A DNA stretch of 64,000 nucleotides, taken from positions 1-64,000 of the forward strand of contig SVLU01000002.1 of NCBI GenBank assembly GCA_015067795.1, given 5' to 3'. The notes under the pieces are model-generated. The model saw nothing but the letters and a program-made list of their open reading frames with translations. It did not search any database and had not been told where the DNA came from. Below, in pieces: positions 1 to 6,899 of the stretch; position 1 is the stretch's first letter; each line of letters opens with the position of its first letter. The translations under genes were made by a program, and so were the position numbers. This DNA is from Oscillospiraceae bacterium. GTDB lineage: Bacteria; Bacillota; Clostridia; Oscillospirales; Oscillospiraceae.

Positions 1-39
1 TTTCTTAATCCGCTTACTTGTCATGCTTTTTTGCAAAAA

Positions 40-78
40 AGCACCTCCAAAAACATTTCCCTGTCTTTGGAGGTGCTG
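40..78. terminator. Hairpin, possible terminator
   Basis: The arms AGCACCTCC and GGAGGTGCT are perfectly complementary and separated by about 20 nt. The gene it would serve lies outside the window. There is no clear T-tract on the plus side; on the minus side the arm is followed by a T-rich run, so it more likely ends a minus-strand transcript or is a remnant. Confidence 0.4.
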
Positions 79-187
79 ATTTACTTGTTAATCCTATTTC
101 GACTTGTCATTAACTTAATGACATTGGGCTTTTGAAGTCTGCTGGTTTGTTTGTAACTAAAAAGTGTTTGTTGAAAAAAACGGTGCT

Positions 188-222
188 GTCATTCCGAGAA
201 GCGAAGCGATGTGGGAATCTTA
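188..222. repeat. Dispersed repeat, truncated copy 1
   Basis: This 35-nt stretch starts GTCATTCCGAG and ends GTGGGAATCTT. It matches the first half of the two full copies at 30785 and 38624. The second half with the inverted end CTCxCAATGA is absent here. It lies outside any gene. Confidence 0.75.
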
Positions 223-231
223 TCGGAGTAT

Positions 232-260
232 GAAAGCCTTCCCACAATGGAGAAGGCTTT
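232..260 (-). terminator. Terminator of the HydS-like operon
   Basis: The arms AAAGCCTTC and GAAGGCTTT flank a short loop and overlap the last base of the PHP gene stop codon. It is the natural 3' end of the minus-strand operon that begins near 3360. There is no long T-tract, so efficiency is uncertain. Confidence 0.5.
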
Positions 261-951
261 AAATATGAATTCCGCAAATATAATCTTTTAATCCCTCAAA
301 ATCCGCAGATTTAAGGGGCAGGGGATAGCCGCCCTCGGGAAGTGATTCCATCCTGTGGGCATCGGATGCCTGGAGTATCTTCAAATGCTTTGGTACTGCA
401 TCCGGCAGCTCAAAACGCACCTCGGCGGCAGTAACATCAAGATCCTCCGGCCACATACCAAGAATAGCAAGAAGTCCGTTGGACTCTCTATCCACATGGG
501 CAGGATAGCATATACCATCGTATTTTTTCACAATGGCAGGAAGATCCATAATGGAAATATCACAGCCGGTGATGAGGAGAGTTGGAAACTGCTCGGTACT
601 TCCGTCTGAAGACATTATGATCTGATTGCCGAAGATGGCGGTATCATTTGGAATTGGAGGCAAATGCTCCTCAATGAGCTTGTCGAAAGCTAATGCCTTG
701 TCAATATCAGGAAAAAGGCAAACACAATGTATATCTTCCGAGGTTGTAACCTCAAGCCCGGGAATAAAGCCGATGCCGTAGGCATCAGCCGCCGCCTTTG
801 CGGCAGGGCAATTCTTAGCCGTATTGTGATCGGTCAAGGCGATAAGCTCCACTCCGTTTAAGAGAGACATACCAACAAGATCGAAGGGTGTCATATTGTC
901 ATCACCGCAGGGGGACAGACAGGAATGGATGTGGAGATCGACACTTATCAT
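259..951 (-). CDS. PHP-domain phosphoesterase
   Basis: This 230-residue protein has the full set of PHP metal-site motifs: DLHIHS near residue 5, TDHNT near 41, GLEVT near 65, PAHVDR near 150 and SDAHR near 195. PHP proteins are metal-dependent phosphoesterases; the stand-alone YciV/TrpH type cleaves nucleotides or short oligonucleotides, but the substrate here is unknown. It is the last gene of the minus-strand operon and overlaps the upstream DRTGG gene by 4 nt, so translation is probably coupled. Being beside a sensory-type hydrogenase and an RsbW-like ATPase suggests it handles a nucleotide or phosphate signal. The family is clear; the role is inference. Confidence 0.85.
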   Translation of the reverse strand: MISVDLHIHSCLSPCGDDNMTPFDLVGMSLLNGVELIALTDHNTAKNCPAAKAAADAYGIGFIPGLEVTTSEDIHCVCLFPDIDKALAFDKLIEEHLPPIPNDTAIFGNQIIMSSDGSTEQFPTLLITGCDISIMDLPAIVKKYDGICYPAHVDRESNGLLAILGMWPEDLDVTAAEVRFELPDAVPKHLKILQASDAHRMESLPEGGYPLPLKSADFEGLKDYICGIHI

Positions 952-1268
952 AACTCAGCTCCGATTTTTACGGCAGCTTCATAAATTGGAAGATCGGTTT
1001 TAAGAAGTGTAACCTTGCCCTTGGCAGCTTCGATTGCGTCATCGTCATAGGAGTAGCCTTCGGCCAGAACGACACAGGAAACATCAGCAAGAGAAGCCAC
1101 AGCGATGACGTTACGGTTGCTCATTACTGTGACCCATACAGAATCCTCAGGTGCCTTTGCCATAGCGATACTGAGAAGATCACAGCAGAATACTTTTTCA
1201 ACTGCTCTGTCATCTTCCTGATTTACAACTGTGAATTCAGGGTATTTCAGAATATCATTTACTGTCAT
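948..1268 (-). CDS. DRTGG-domain-like protein (second in operon)
   Basis: This small soluble protein of 106 residues has no signal peptide or membrane segment. Its alternating hydrophobic strands and the core around VWVTVMSNRNVIAVASLADVS resemble the DRTGG domain, a small alpha/beta domain also found beside CBS domains and phosphotransacetylases. The larger relative at 2967-3317 shares the same layout, so the operon carries two paralogues on either side of the ATPase and hydrogenase genes. It overlaps the hydrogenase gene by 14 nt and the PHP gene by 4 nt. A ligand-binding role in signalling is plausible but not shown by the sequence. Confidence 0.65.
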   Translation of the reverse strand: MTVNDILKYPEFTVVNQEDDRAVEKVFCCDLLSIAMAKAPEDSVWVTVMSNRNVIAVASLADVSCVVLAEGYSYDDDAIEAAKGKVTLLKTDLPIYEAAVKIGAEL

Positions 1269-2535
1269 TTTCTTCCTCCTTTTCAGCCAGAAGTCTTTGC
1301 AGCTTTTCTCTTATAAGGAAGATGCACAGATCTTCCGTAGCAAAGCCACCGGCAATATCCTCGGCAAGAGCATGACAGGAGGGAGCACCGCAGGCACCAC
1401 AGTCCATACCGGGGAATTTCTTTTCAATCTCAGCTACAAGAGCCATCTTCTGCATAGCGGCAGAGATGTCGTTATCAAGCTGGAAAATAGGTGCGAATTC
1501 AACCTTATCATCCCAATGGATCTCGTGTTCGGGAAGTCCCTCGGGTGCAGGCTCTTGTCTGGACTGACGAACCATCTTATCAAGGCGAGCCTTTGCGATA
1601 TAAGGATTTTCAACTGCCAGAACACCGCCGACACAGCCGCCGACACAGGCGTTCAGCTCGATAAAATCAACACTGGAGAACTTTTCGTCCTCAACTGCTT
1701 CAAGGATATGTATTACGTTTTCCATACCGTCTGCGGCGAGATGCTCCATTGAATCAGCACCGCGGCATTCACCGCCGGAAACTGCCCAGTTCATACCGAT
1801 AGGACCAGAGTGGGCAAGCTGCTCTGGAGCTTTTACCATTTTGATGGCGGTACGGAGCTTTGGATAAACCTCAGCTATGGAGACTACCGCGTCAACATAG
1901 GAGTGGTCAAAGCCCAATGGTGTCTTTGTGCTTGTAGCTTTAGCCGGACATGGAGAGATGAAAATACAGCCGATCTTTTCCATTGGAAGTCCGGTTTTTT
2001 TTGCTGCGTTTTGCTTTGCCCATCTTGCCGCAAGCTCCATTGGAGACTTATATGGCAGAAGATTGGGGATAAGGGAGGGGAAACGTGTCCTGACTATACG
2101 GACAACGGTTGGGCAAGCGGTATTGATTAAAGGACGGGGCAGATTACCGTGGCGAAGCTCGTCTTTAGTGGCGTTGCTTATTGCCTCGGCAGCGGCTGAG
2201 ACTTCAAAAACATCGTCAAAGCCGATCCTTTTGAGAGCGGTCAAAATGTAATTTCTGTCTCTTACCTTCTGAAACTGCGCATATAATGTTGGTGCAGGAA
2301 GGGCGATAGTGTACTCGTAATTCTTGAGAATTGTAAGAGGGTCTACTACGGCCCTCTTGGCGTGATAAGGACACTGACGAATACATTCACCGCAATCAAT
2401 ACACCGTTCTTTAATTATTTTGGCGATTTTGTTTCTTACTCGGATCGCCTCTGTTGGACAGTGCTTTACACAGTTGGTACAGCCCATGCACAGAGTCGGA
2501 TCAAGTGTAACGGAATGTAATGTTATCACGGACAA
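1255..2535 (-). CDS. Putative sensory [FeFe]-hydrogenase (HydS-like)
   Basis: The 426-residue protein starts with two 4Fe-4S clusters (Cys16-26 and Cys45-55), then an H-cluster domain, then a C-terminal 4Fe-4S motif (Cys379, 382, 387, 404). The H-cluster motifs are diverged: L1 reads NTACP (Ala140, Cys141) instead of TSCCP, L2 is SPCPAK (Cys196), L3 is NACVGGC (Cys297, Cys301). The four positions aligning with cluster ligands are kept, while the proton-relay Cys is Ala, as reported for characterised HydS-type enzymes that are slow and thought to sense H2. There is no PAS domain, so it looks more like group D than group C. It sits with an RsbW-like ATPase, DRTGG proteins and a PHP protein, a context typical of signalling rather than bulk H2 production. 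Confidence 0.85.
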   Translation of the reverse strand: MSVITLHSVTLDPTLCMGCTNCVKHCPTEAIRVRNKIAKIIKERCIDCGECIRQCPYHAKRAVVDPLTILKNYEYTIALPAPTLYAQFQKVRDRNYILTALKRIGFDDVFEVSAAAEAISNATKDELRHGNLPRPLINTACPTVVRIVRTRFPSLIPNLLPYKSPMELAARWAKQNAAKKTGLPMEKIGCIFISPCPAKATSTKTPLGFDHSYVDAVVSIAEVYPKLRTAIKMVKAPEQLAHSGPIGMNWAVSGGECRGADSMEHLAADGMENVIHILEAVEDEKFSSVDFIELNACVGGCVGGVLAVENPYIAKARLDKMVRQSRQEPAPEGLPEHEIHWDDKVEFAPIFQLDNDISAAMQKMALVAEIEKKFPGMDCGACGAPSCHALAEDIAGGFATEDLCIFLIREKLQRLLAEKEEENDSK

Positions 2536-2543
2536 CGTCCTTT

Positions 2544-2966
2544 CTATTTTGCTGTGATCTTCATTGTAACAGTAGTACCTACGCCAACCTGGGTTTTGAT
2601 CTGCAGGTCATCGGTATACTTCTTGATATTAGGCAGACCCATACCTGCACCAAAGCCCAGGTCACGAACTTCAGGTGTGGCGGTAGACCAGCCCTCCTGC
2701 ATTGCAAGATCAATATCAGGAATACCGGGGCCTACGTCTGCGAAAACAATGATGATCTCTTCGGGGGTAATGCTGGCATCGATAACGCCGCCGTTTGCAT
2801 GGATTACCATGTTGATCTCAGCTTCGTACATGGCTATTGCCACACGGCGGATGACGTCGGGAGCAAAGCCCAGCTTTTTAAGCGTTCTTTTAACAGAGCC
2901 CGACGCTTCACCGGCACAGGAAAAATCGTCGGTGGAAACATCAAAATGCAGTGTTAAAGGCGGCAT
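2544..2966 (-). CDS. RsbW/SpoIIAB-like ATP-binding protein
   Basis: This 140-residue protein is a lone GHKL ATPase domain: N-box MYEAEINMVIHA near residues 46-57, G1 box DVGPGIPD near 76-83 and G2 box GFGAGMGLPN near 103-112. No phosphoacceptor histidine domain is present, so it is of the anti-sigma/serine-kinase type (RsbW, SpoIIAB, RsbT) rather than a histidine kinase. It lies between the first DRTGG gene (abutting) and the HydS-like hydrogenase gene (8 nt gap). In such loci it is thought to pass the hydrogenase signal to a protein partner by binding or Ser/Thr phosphorylation; the partner is not identifiable here. Confidence 0.8.
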   Translation of the reverse strand: MPPLTLHFDVSTDDFSCAGEASGSVKRTLKKLGFAPDVIRRVAIAMYEAEINMVIHANGGVIDASITPEEIIIVFADVGPGIPDIDLAMQEGWSTATPEVRDLGFGAGMGLPNIKKYTDDLQIKTQVGVGTTVTMKITAK

Positions 2967-3317
2967 TTACATTGTACCTCCATCAGCTAATCCTGCGTTG
3001 TAAAGCAGTCCGCAGGCGGAGAACATCTTCTGTTCTGTGGAAAGAAGAGCAAGAGAACGTTCTTCAGCCAGGTCGATCATTGCTGCAGTTGGAGCCTTGC
3101 CGCGGACAAGAACGATGCAAACAATGTCCATCATTTCAGCGGTACGAATAACCTGTGGGTTTACAAGACCTGTGAGAAGCACTGCCTGATCCTTAACGAA
3201 TGCAAGCACGTCACTCATGAGGTCACAACCGCAAGCGGTGTGGACTTCCTTGTCCATCATGTCTTTGCCGCTGTACACTTTTGCGTCTAAGAGAGCCGCA
3301 ATGTCTGCTATTTTCAT
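2967..3317 (-). CDS. DRTGG-domain-like protein (first in operon)
   Basis: This 116-residue soluble protein is the promoter-proximal gene of the sensory hydrogenase operon. It has a compact alpha/beta pattern: a start MKIADIAALLDAKVYSG, a central ACGCDLMSDVLAFVKDQ and a strand IVCIVLVRGKAP, as expected of DRTGG domains. It is related in layout to the 948-1268 protein. A good ribosome site (CGGAGG) stands just before the start. Its stop abuts the ATPase start. The family call is moderate; a role in ligand sensing or as docking partner for the ATPase is inference. Confidence 0.65.
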   Translation of the reverse strand: MKIADIAALLDAKVYSGKDMMDKEVHTACGCDLMSDVLAFVKDQAVLLTGLVNPQVIRTAEMMDIVCIVLVRGKAPTAAMIDLAEERSLALLSTEQKMFSACGLLYNAGLADGGTM

Positions 3318-3369
3318 TGTATACCTCCGTATTAAATCAATTGACAGATTTGTAATAGTTTACATTAAT

Positions 3370-3398
3370 ATAATAGCAAATGTTTTATAAAATTACAA
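3370..3398 (-). promoter_or_regulatory. Candidate sigma-A promoter of the HydS-like operon
   Basis: On the minus strand TTGTAA (3398-3393) is followed after 17 nt by TATTAT (3375-3370). The expected start is about 45 nt before the first DRTGG gene. The fit is 4/6 and 5/6 to consensus with ideal spacing. Confidence 0.5.
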
Positions 3399-3434
3399 GC
3401 ACAAAGGTAAATCTTTCGTCAGGATATGCCAAGA

Positions 3435-4100
3435 TTATACCCCTTGCTTTTCCATGGAAATCACTTCATTTATGACCCTGCTTGTACCGATACGGTCAGT
3501 TCCTGCGGCGATAAATTCCATTGCATCGGCAATGCCTCTGATGCCGCCGGCAGCTTTAATCTTCACGTTGGATGAAACGTTTTCTCTGAACAGCTTAATA
3601 TCTTCAAGAGTTGCTCCTGCCTGCACAAAGCCTGTTGAGGTTTTGATAAAATCAGCACCGGACTGAGATATAAGCTTGCACATAATGATCTTTTCTTCTT
3701 CTGTTAAAAAATGGGTTTCGATAATAACTTTTAATGTTTTATTGCCGCAAGCACCCTTGACGGCTCTTATTTCGTCAAGAATTTCATCATACTTGACGTC
3801 TTTAAGCCAACCGATATTTATTACCATGTCAATCTCAGCAGCTCCGTTTGAAATAGCGTCAATAGCTTCAAAGCACTTTACAGCGGTGGTGGAGTAACCA
3901 TTGGGAAAGCCGATTACTGTGCAGATGGGTATACGTCCGCTTACATATTCAGAAGCCTGCTTAACATATGAAGCAGGTATGCAGACAGAGGCGACATTAT
4001 ATTTAATGCCCTCGTCGCAAAGCTGCTTTATCTCTCCCCATGTGGCAGTCTGGGAAAGATTTGTGTGGTCTATGTGGGTTAAAAGTTCTTTTAGTTCCAT
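3435..4100 (-). CDS. deoC: Deoxyribose-phosphate aldolase
   Basis: The enzyme splits 2-deoxyribose 5-phosphate into glyceraldehyde 3-phosphate and acetaldehyde in deoxynucleoside breakdown. At 221 residues it has normal family length. It carries the Schiff-base lysine in DFIKTSTGF, the IETHFL strand and the phosphate-binding AAGGIR segment near the C-terminus. The start MELKELLTHIDHTNL is the usual DeoC N-terminus. It follows a small membrane-protein gene by 10 nt on the same strand, so the two may share a transcript; no other deo genes are nearby. Confidence 0.95.
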   Translation of the reverse strand: MELKELLTHIDHTNLSQTATWGEIKQLCDEGIKYNVASVCIPASYVKQASEYVSGRIPICTVIGFPNGYSTTAVKCFEAIDAISNGAAEIDMVINIGWLKDVKYDEILDEIRAVKGACGNKTLKVIIETHFLTEEEKIIMCKLISQSGADFIKTSTGFVQAGATLEDIKLFRENVSSNVKIKAAGGIRGIADAMEFIAAGTDRIGTSRVINEVISMEKQGV

Positions 4101-4110
4101 TTGTTACTCC

Positions 4111-4794
4111 TTATGATTTAGCATTATTATTCACGGAAATACTATTGTGTTTATAGCGTTTTTCAAATTTGCATTTTCTAAAGTTTAAAATAATGTTAGT
4201 CGTAATAATAAACATTATCAAAATTAGTATTGTATAGCCAAAAGCGTTACTTGTTAATAACCATGATAAAAAAGATCCGCTAATAATCTTTTTATCCGAT
4301 CCATTGGTTGCTATCCAAATAGAACCGTAACGGTCATAACAATTCTTATTATCTGTTCGGTCAGATGTGAATGCATTATTGATCTCTTGATTCTCTAAAG
4401 CATTTTCTCTGGTGAAATAGTTAACACTCTCATCAATAGTAGATATTGCGACAACAGCACCATTTGGTTGCTGTACATAAAAGCAGTGATTATAGAATAT
4501 CATATTGCCGATGCCATTACCTGGTTTTTGTAGCTGTAATGTATGCGAATATGTTCCATCTATTTCGTAAAAGTGAACCATTCCCCATGCTGCTTGATAT
4601 GTAGCTGTCATATCATCACCGCTTGCGACGTTGGTGATACGACCGATAGGTATTGAGTTAATGTGTATTTCTTTTGTTATACCGTCAGAAGTAAAACCGG
4701 AGTAAAATAGAGCATTGCTGAAGGCATAAATTGGTATCCATATTAAAATTATAAAAATGATAATTATGGTAATTAAACGATATAACAGTTTCAT
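4111..4794 (-). CDS. Hypothetical membrane protein
   Basis: I do not recognise a family. The 227-residue protein has an N-terminal hydrophobic segment (about residues 5-26), an extracellular-looking part of roughly 150 residues with strand-like repeats, and a second hydrophobic segment (about 180-205) followed by a basic tail (FRKCKFEKRYKH). It therefore probably spans the membrane twice with both ends inside. The gene is visibly more A+T-rich than its neighbours and uses different codons, which may mark recent acquisition or low expression. It ends 10 nt before deoC. Confidence 0.6.
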   Translation of the reverse strand: MKLLYRLITIIIIFIILIWIPIYAFSNALFYSGFTSDGITKEIHINSIPIGRITNVASGDDMTATYQAAWGMVHFYEIDGTYSHTLQLQKPGNGIGNMIFYNHCFYVQQPNGAVVAISTIDESVNYFTRENALENQEINNAFTSDRTDNKNCYDRYGSIWIATNGSDKKIISGSFLSWLLTSNAFGYTILILIMFIITTNIILNFRKCKFEKRYKHNSISVNNNAKS

Positions 4795-5276
4795 TTTAAA
4801 CCTCTTTATTTTGACAAAATATGCACGTTAAATTCTAAGAAATAAATCCAGTTAAGAATTTATATTACCAACCCCAAAGTTTGCATTGCACCAAAGCCTC
4901 CCTTGTGCAAAGGGAGGTGGGCCGCCTTTAGGCGGCTCGGAGGGATTGTGTAGTACAATATGACTATTCACATTAGATATTGGCAATATCGCAACGTTTT
5001 TGTTGACAATCCCTCAGTCAGCCTTACGGCTGACAGCTCCCTTTGCACAAGGGAGCCTTTGTAGACTTCCATACCGATACATCAAATTTAAAGTATTAAA
5101 AGGTACTACTTTCCATTCACCTCTTTTGCTGTATTTTAAGTATAACATATTTCACATGGATATGCCATGAAGTGTAATTCAAAATCTCACCACTCCCACC
5201 AAAAAATAATGGTGGAAAACCGGCATATTTATATGTATAATAGCAATAGACAAAAATATATGGGAGGTAAGGTACT
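4795..5276. other. 482-nt gap without a gene
   Basis: Besides the inverted-repeat element at 4892-5061 and the ribosome site GGGAGG (about 5262-5267) for the following gene, I see nothing coding here. The rest is A+T-rich sequence. Confidence 0.7.
4892..5061. repeat. MITE-like inverted-repeat element
   Basis: The left arm begins CAAAGCCTCCCTTGTGCAAA and runs to GGAGGGATTGT at 4949; the right arm begins ACAATCCCTC at 5006 and ends CACAAGGGAGCCTTTG. The arms are near-complementary over about 55 nt, each with an internal small hairpin (GCCGCCTTTAGGCGGC left; CAGCCTTACGGCTG right), around an A+T-rich centre. It has no open frame. Elements of this look recur in Clostridiales genomes. Confidence 0.8.
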
Positions 5277-5825
5277 ATGATGCCTGAAATATCTCTGAAC
5301 ATTCTTGATGTAGCGCAGAATTCCGTAACAGCGGGGGCTACGCTTACAACGATAAAGATAGCCGCTGACACAAAAACGGACAGGCTTTTAACGTCCGTAA
5401 CAGACAATGGCAAGGGCATGACGGCGGAACAGGTGGAAAAGGTCACTGACCCATTCTTCACAACAAGAACTACACGAAAGGTTGGTCTTGGTGTGCCATT
5501 TTATAAGATGGCGGCGGAGATTACAGGCGGTGAGTTTTCTATTGAAAGTACACCCGGTGTTGGTACCTGTACAACGGCGATATTTGGACTCAGCAGTATC
5601 GACAGAATGCCGATAGGGGACATTGCCACTACAATGGCTTCTCTTGTGGGTATGAACGATACCATCGACTTTATCCTTGATTACTCCATCGACGGAAATG
5701 GTTTTATTATGGATACACGCGAGTTCCGTCAGATATTGGGGGACATCAGTTTGGGTGAGCCAATGGTCATGAATTACATTAAGGAATATATCAACGAGGG
5801 CATTGCTGCCTGCGGGGAGCTTTAA
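5277..5825 (+). CDS. Stand-alone HATPase-domain protein upstream of hydrogenase
   Basis: This 182-residue protein has an N-terminal GHKL ATPase domain: N-box NILDVAQNS near residue 8, G1 DNGKGM near 43 and a TTR-x4-GLG lid near 62-72 as in histidine kinases. It lacks an HxxxP phosphoacceptor helix. The last 70 or so residues (from DRMPIGD) form an extra domain I cannot name. A start at the ATG at 5277 fits the GGGAGG ribosome site; ATG 5280 is equally possible. It lies 156 nt before the hydrogenase operon on the same strand. This gene commonly precedes NADH-dependent hydrogenase genes in Clostridia; a regulatory role is inferred. Confidence 0.8.
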   Translation: MMPEISLNILDVAQNSVTAGATLTTIKIAADTKTDRLLTSVTDNGKGMTAEQVEKVTDPFFTTRTTRKVGLGVPFYKMAAEITGGEFSIESTPGVGTCTTAIFGLSSIDRMPIGDIATTMASLVGMNDTIDFILDYSIDGNGFIMDTREFRQILGDISLGEPMVMNYIKEYINEGIAACGEL

Positions 5826-5871
5826 AAGAAAAATTTGTAAAAAATTATTCAAAACTTAAAAATTTTTCTTT
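5825..5871. promoter_or_regulatory. Perfect 12-bp inverted repeat before the hydrogenase promoter
   Basis: AAAGAAAAATTT (5825-5836) and AAATTTTTCTTT (5860-5871) are exact reverse complements 23 nt apart. The left arm begins at the HATPase stop codon and the right arm overlaps the -35 region of the next promoter. It could be a weak A+T-only terminator or an operator; the sequence does not decide. Confidence 0.45.
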
Positions 5872-5897
5872 CAAATCTCGACAACTTGTGGTATACT
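5869..5897 (+). promoter_or_regulatory. Extended -10 promoter of the hydrogenase operon
   Basis: TATACT (5892-5897) is preceded by TG at 5889-5890, giving an extended -10 element. A weak -35 (TTTCAA, 5869-5874) stands 17 nt upstream. The leader to the first gene is about 80 nt. Confidence 0.55.
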
Positions 5898-5981
5898 CAA
5901 AGTGTGCGACTGTAAATACAGAATCACAGAATTTGCAATTACATTAATTGTCATATTCATCAGTTTAAGGAGGTTGTTTAA

Positions 5982-6485
5982 GTGGCAAAACGGAAGACTG
6001 TCGTACCATTTAACGGTACGGCGGAACAGGAAAAGAAGCTGAGAGAGATCATTGACGCTCATAAGGATATGTCCGGCGCTCTGATGCCTGTTCTTCAGCA
6101 GGCTCAGGAACTCTACGGCTATCTTCCAATCGAAGTTCAGAAAATCATTGCAGAAGGACTTGGCCTTTCTCTGGAAGAGGTATACGGTGTAGTAACATTC
6201 TACGCACAGTTTACTCTCAATCCAAAGGGTAAGTACAACATCGCTGTATGTCTCGGTACAGCATGCTACGTTAAGGGTGCTGGTGATCTGATCGACAGAA
6301 TCACAGCGAAGGTTGGCGTTGAACCAGGCGGCATCACACCTGACGGTAAATTCTCCCTGGAAGCTACCCGTTGCATCGGCGCTTGCGGTCTTGCACCTGT
6401 TCTTACAGTCAATGGCGAAGTTTATGGTCGCCTCGTGCCTGATGATATCGACGGTATCCTCGAACCATATATCAACGCAGACTAA
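5982..6485 (+). CDS. hndA: Hydrogenase NuoE-like 2Fe-2S subunit
   Basis: This is the thioredoxin-fold 2Fe-2S subunit of the cytoplasmic NADH-dependent [FeFe]-hydrogenase. It has 167 residues with the four cluster cysteines at 90, 95, 131 and 135 (CLGTAC and CIGAC), matching NuoE/HndA/HydC. The start is GTG with a strong AAGGAGG site; the first codons read MAKRKTVVPF. It is the first of four genes in the order HndA-B-C-D known from Desulfovibrio fructosovorans. It passes electrons between the flavin subunit and other clusters. Codon use is strongly biased across this operon, suggesting high expression. Confidence 0.93.
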   Translation: MAKRKTVVPFNGTAEQEKKLREIIDAHKDMSGALMPVLQQAQELYGYLPIEVQKIIAEGLGLSLEEVYGVVTFYAQFTLNPKGKYNIAVCLGTACYVKGAGDLIDRITAKVGVEPGGITPDGKFSLEATRCIGACGLAPVLTVNGEVYGRLVPDDIDGILEPYINAD

Positions 6486-6514
6486 ACCAAAATACTTACG
6501 GAGGTATACTGATT

Positions 6515-6886
6515 ATGAAATCTCTTGCAGAACTTGCTGAACTTAGAGAAAAAATGAAGTCCGCTGTCAATATGAGAAATGACAATACTGACAGCACCAG
6601 AGTAGTAGTTGGTATGGCTACCTGCGGTATTGCTGCAGGTGCACGTCCAGTTCTCACTGCTTTTGTTGATGAAGTAGCAAAGCGTCAGCTTAATGATGTT
6701 ATGGTTACTCAGACCGGCTGCATCGGTCTTTGCCAGTATGAACCAATCGTTGAAGTTTATGAACCAGGCAAGGAAAAGGTAACTTATGTAAAGATGACTG
6801 CTGAAAAGGTTGCTAAGGTTGTTGCTGAGCATCTTGTTAACGGTCAGATCGTTACCGAGTACACCATCGGTGCATCTGTTAAATAA
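6515..6886 (+). CDS. hndB: Hydrogenase-associated 2Fe-2S ferredoxin-like protein
   Basis: This 123-residue thioredoxin-like ferredoxin is the second gene of the hydrogenase operon. Cysteines are at 37 (MATCGIAAGA), 69 and 73 (TGCIGLC), the pattern of HndB-type proteins. It lies between the NuoE-like and NuoF-like genes with gaps of 29 and 13 nt. The family is a standard accessory subunit of tetrameric NADH- or NADP-linked [FeFe]-hydrogenases and is taken to carry electrons within the complex. No transmembrane or export signal is present. Confidence 0.9.
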   Translation: MKSLAELAELREKMKSAVNMRNDNTDSTRVVVGMATCGIAAGARPVLTAFVDEVAKRQLNDVMVTQTGCIGLCQYEPIVEVYEPGKEKVTYVKMTAEKVAKVVAEHLVNGQIVTEYTIGASVK

Positions 6887-6899
6887 GGAGGATTAAGCA

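Noticed and set aside
5117-5461. Minus-strand frame overlapping the HATPase start
   Set aside because: It overlaps the well-supported HATPase domain in another frame and has no recognisable family.
5833-5852. Possible Rex operator (TTG...CAA) upstream of the hydrogenase operon
   Set aside because: The outer TTG and CAA are 18 bp apart, but the inner halves do not form the TTGTTAA/TTAACAA palindrome. Too weak to claim.
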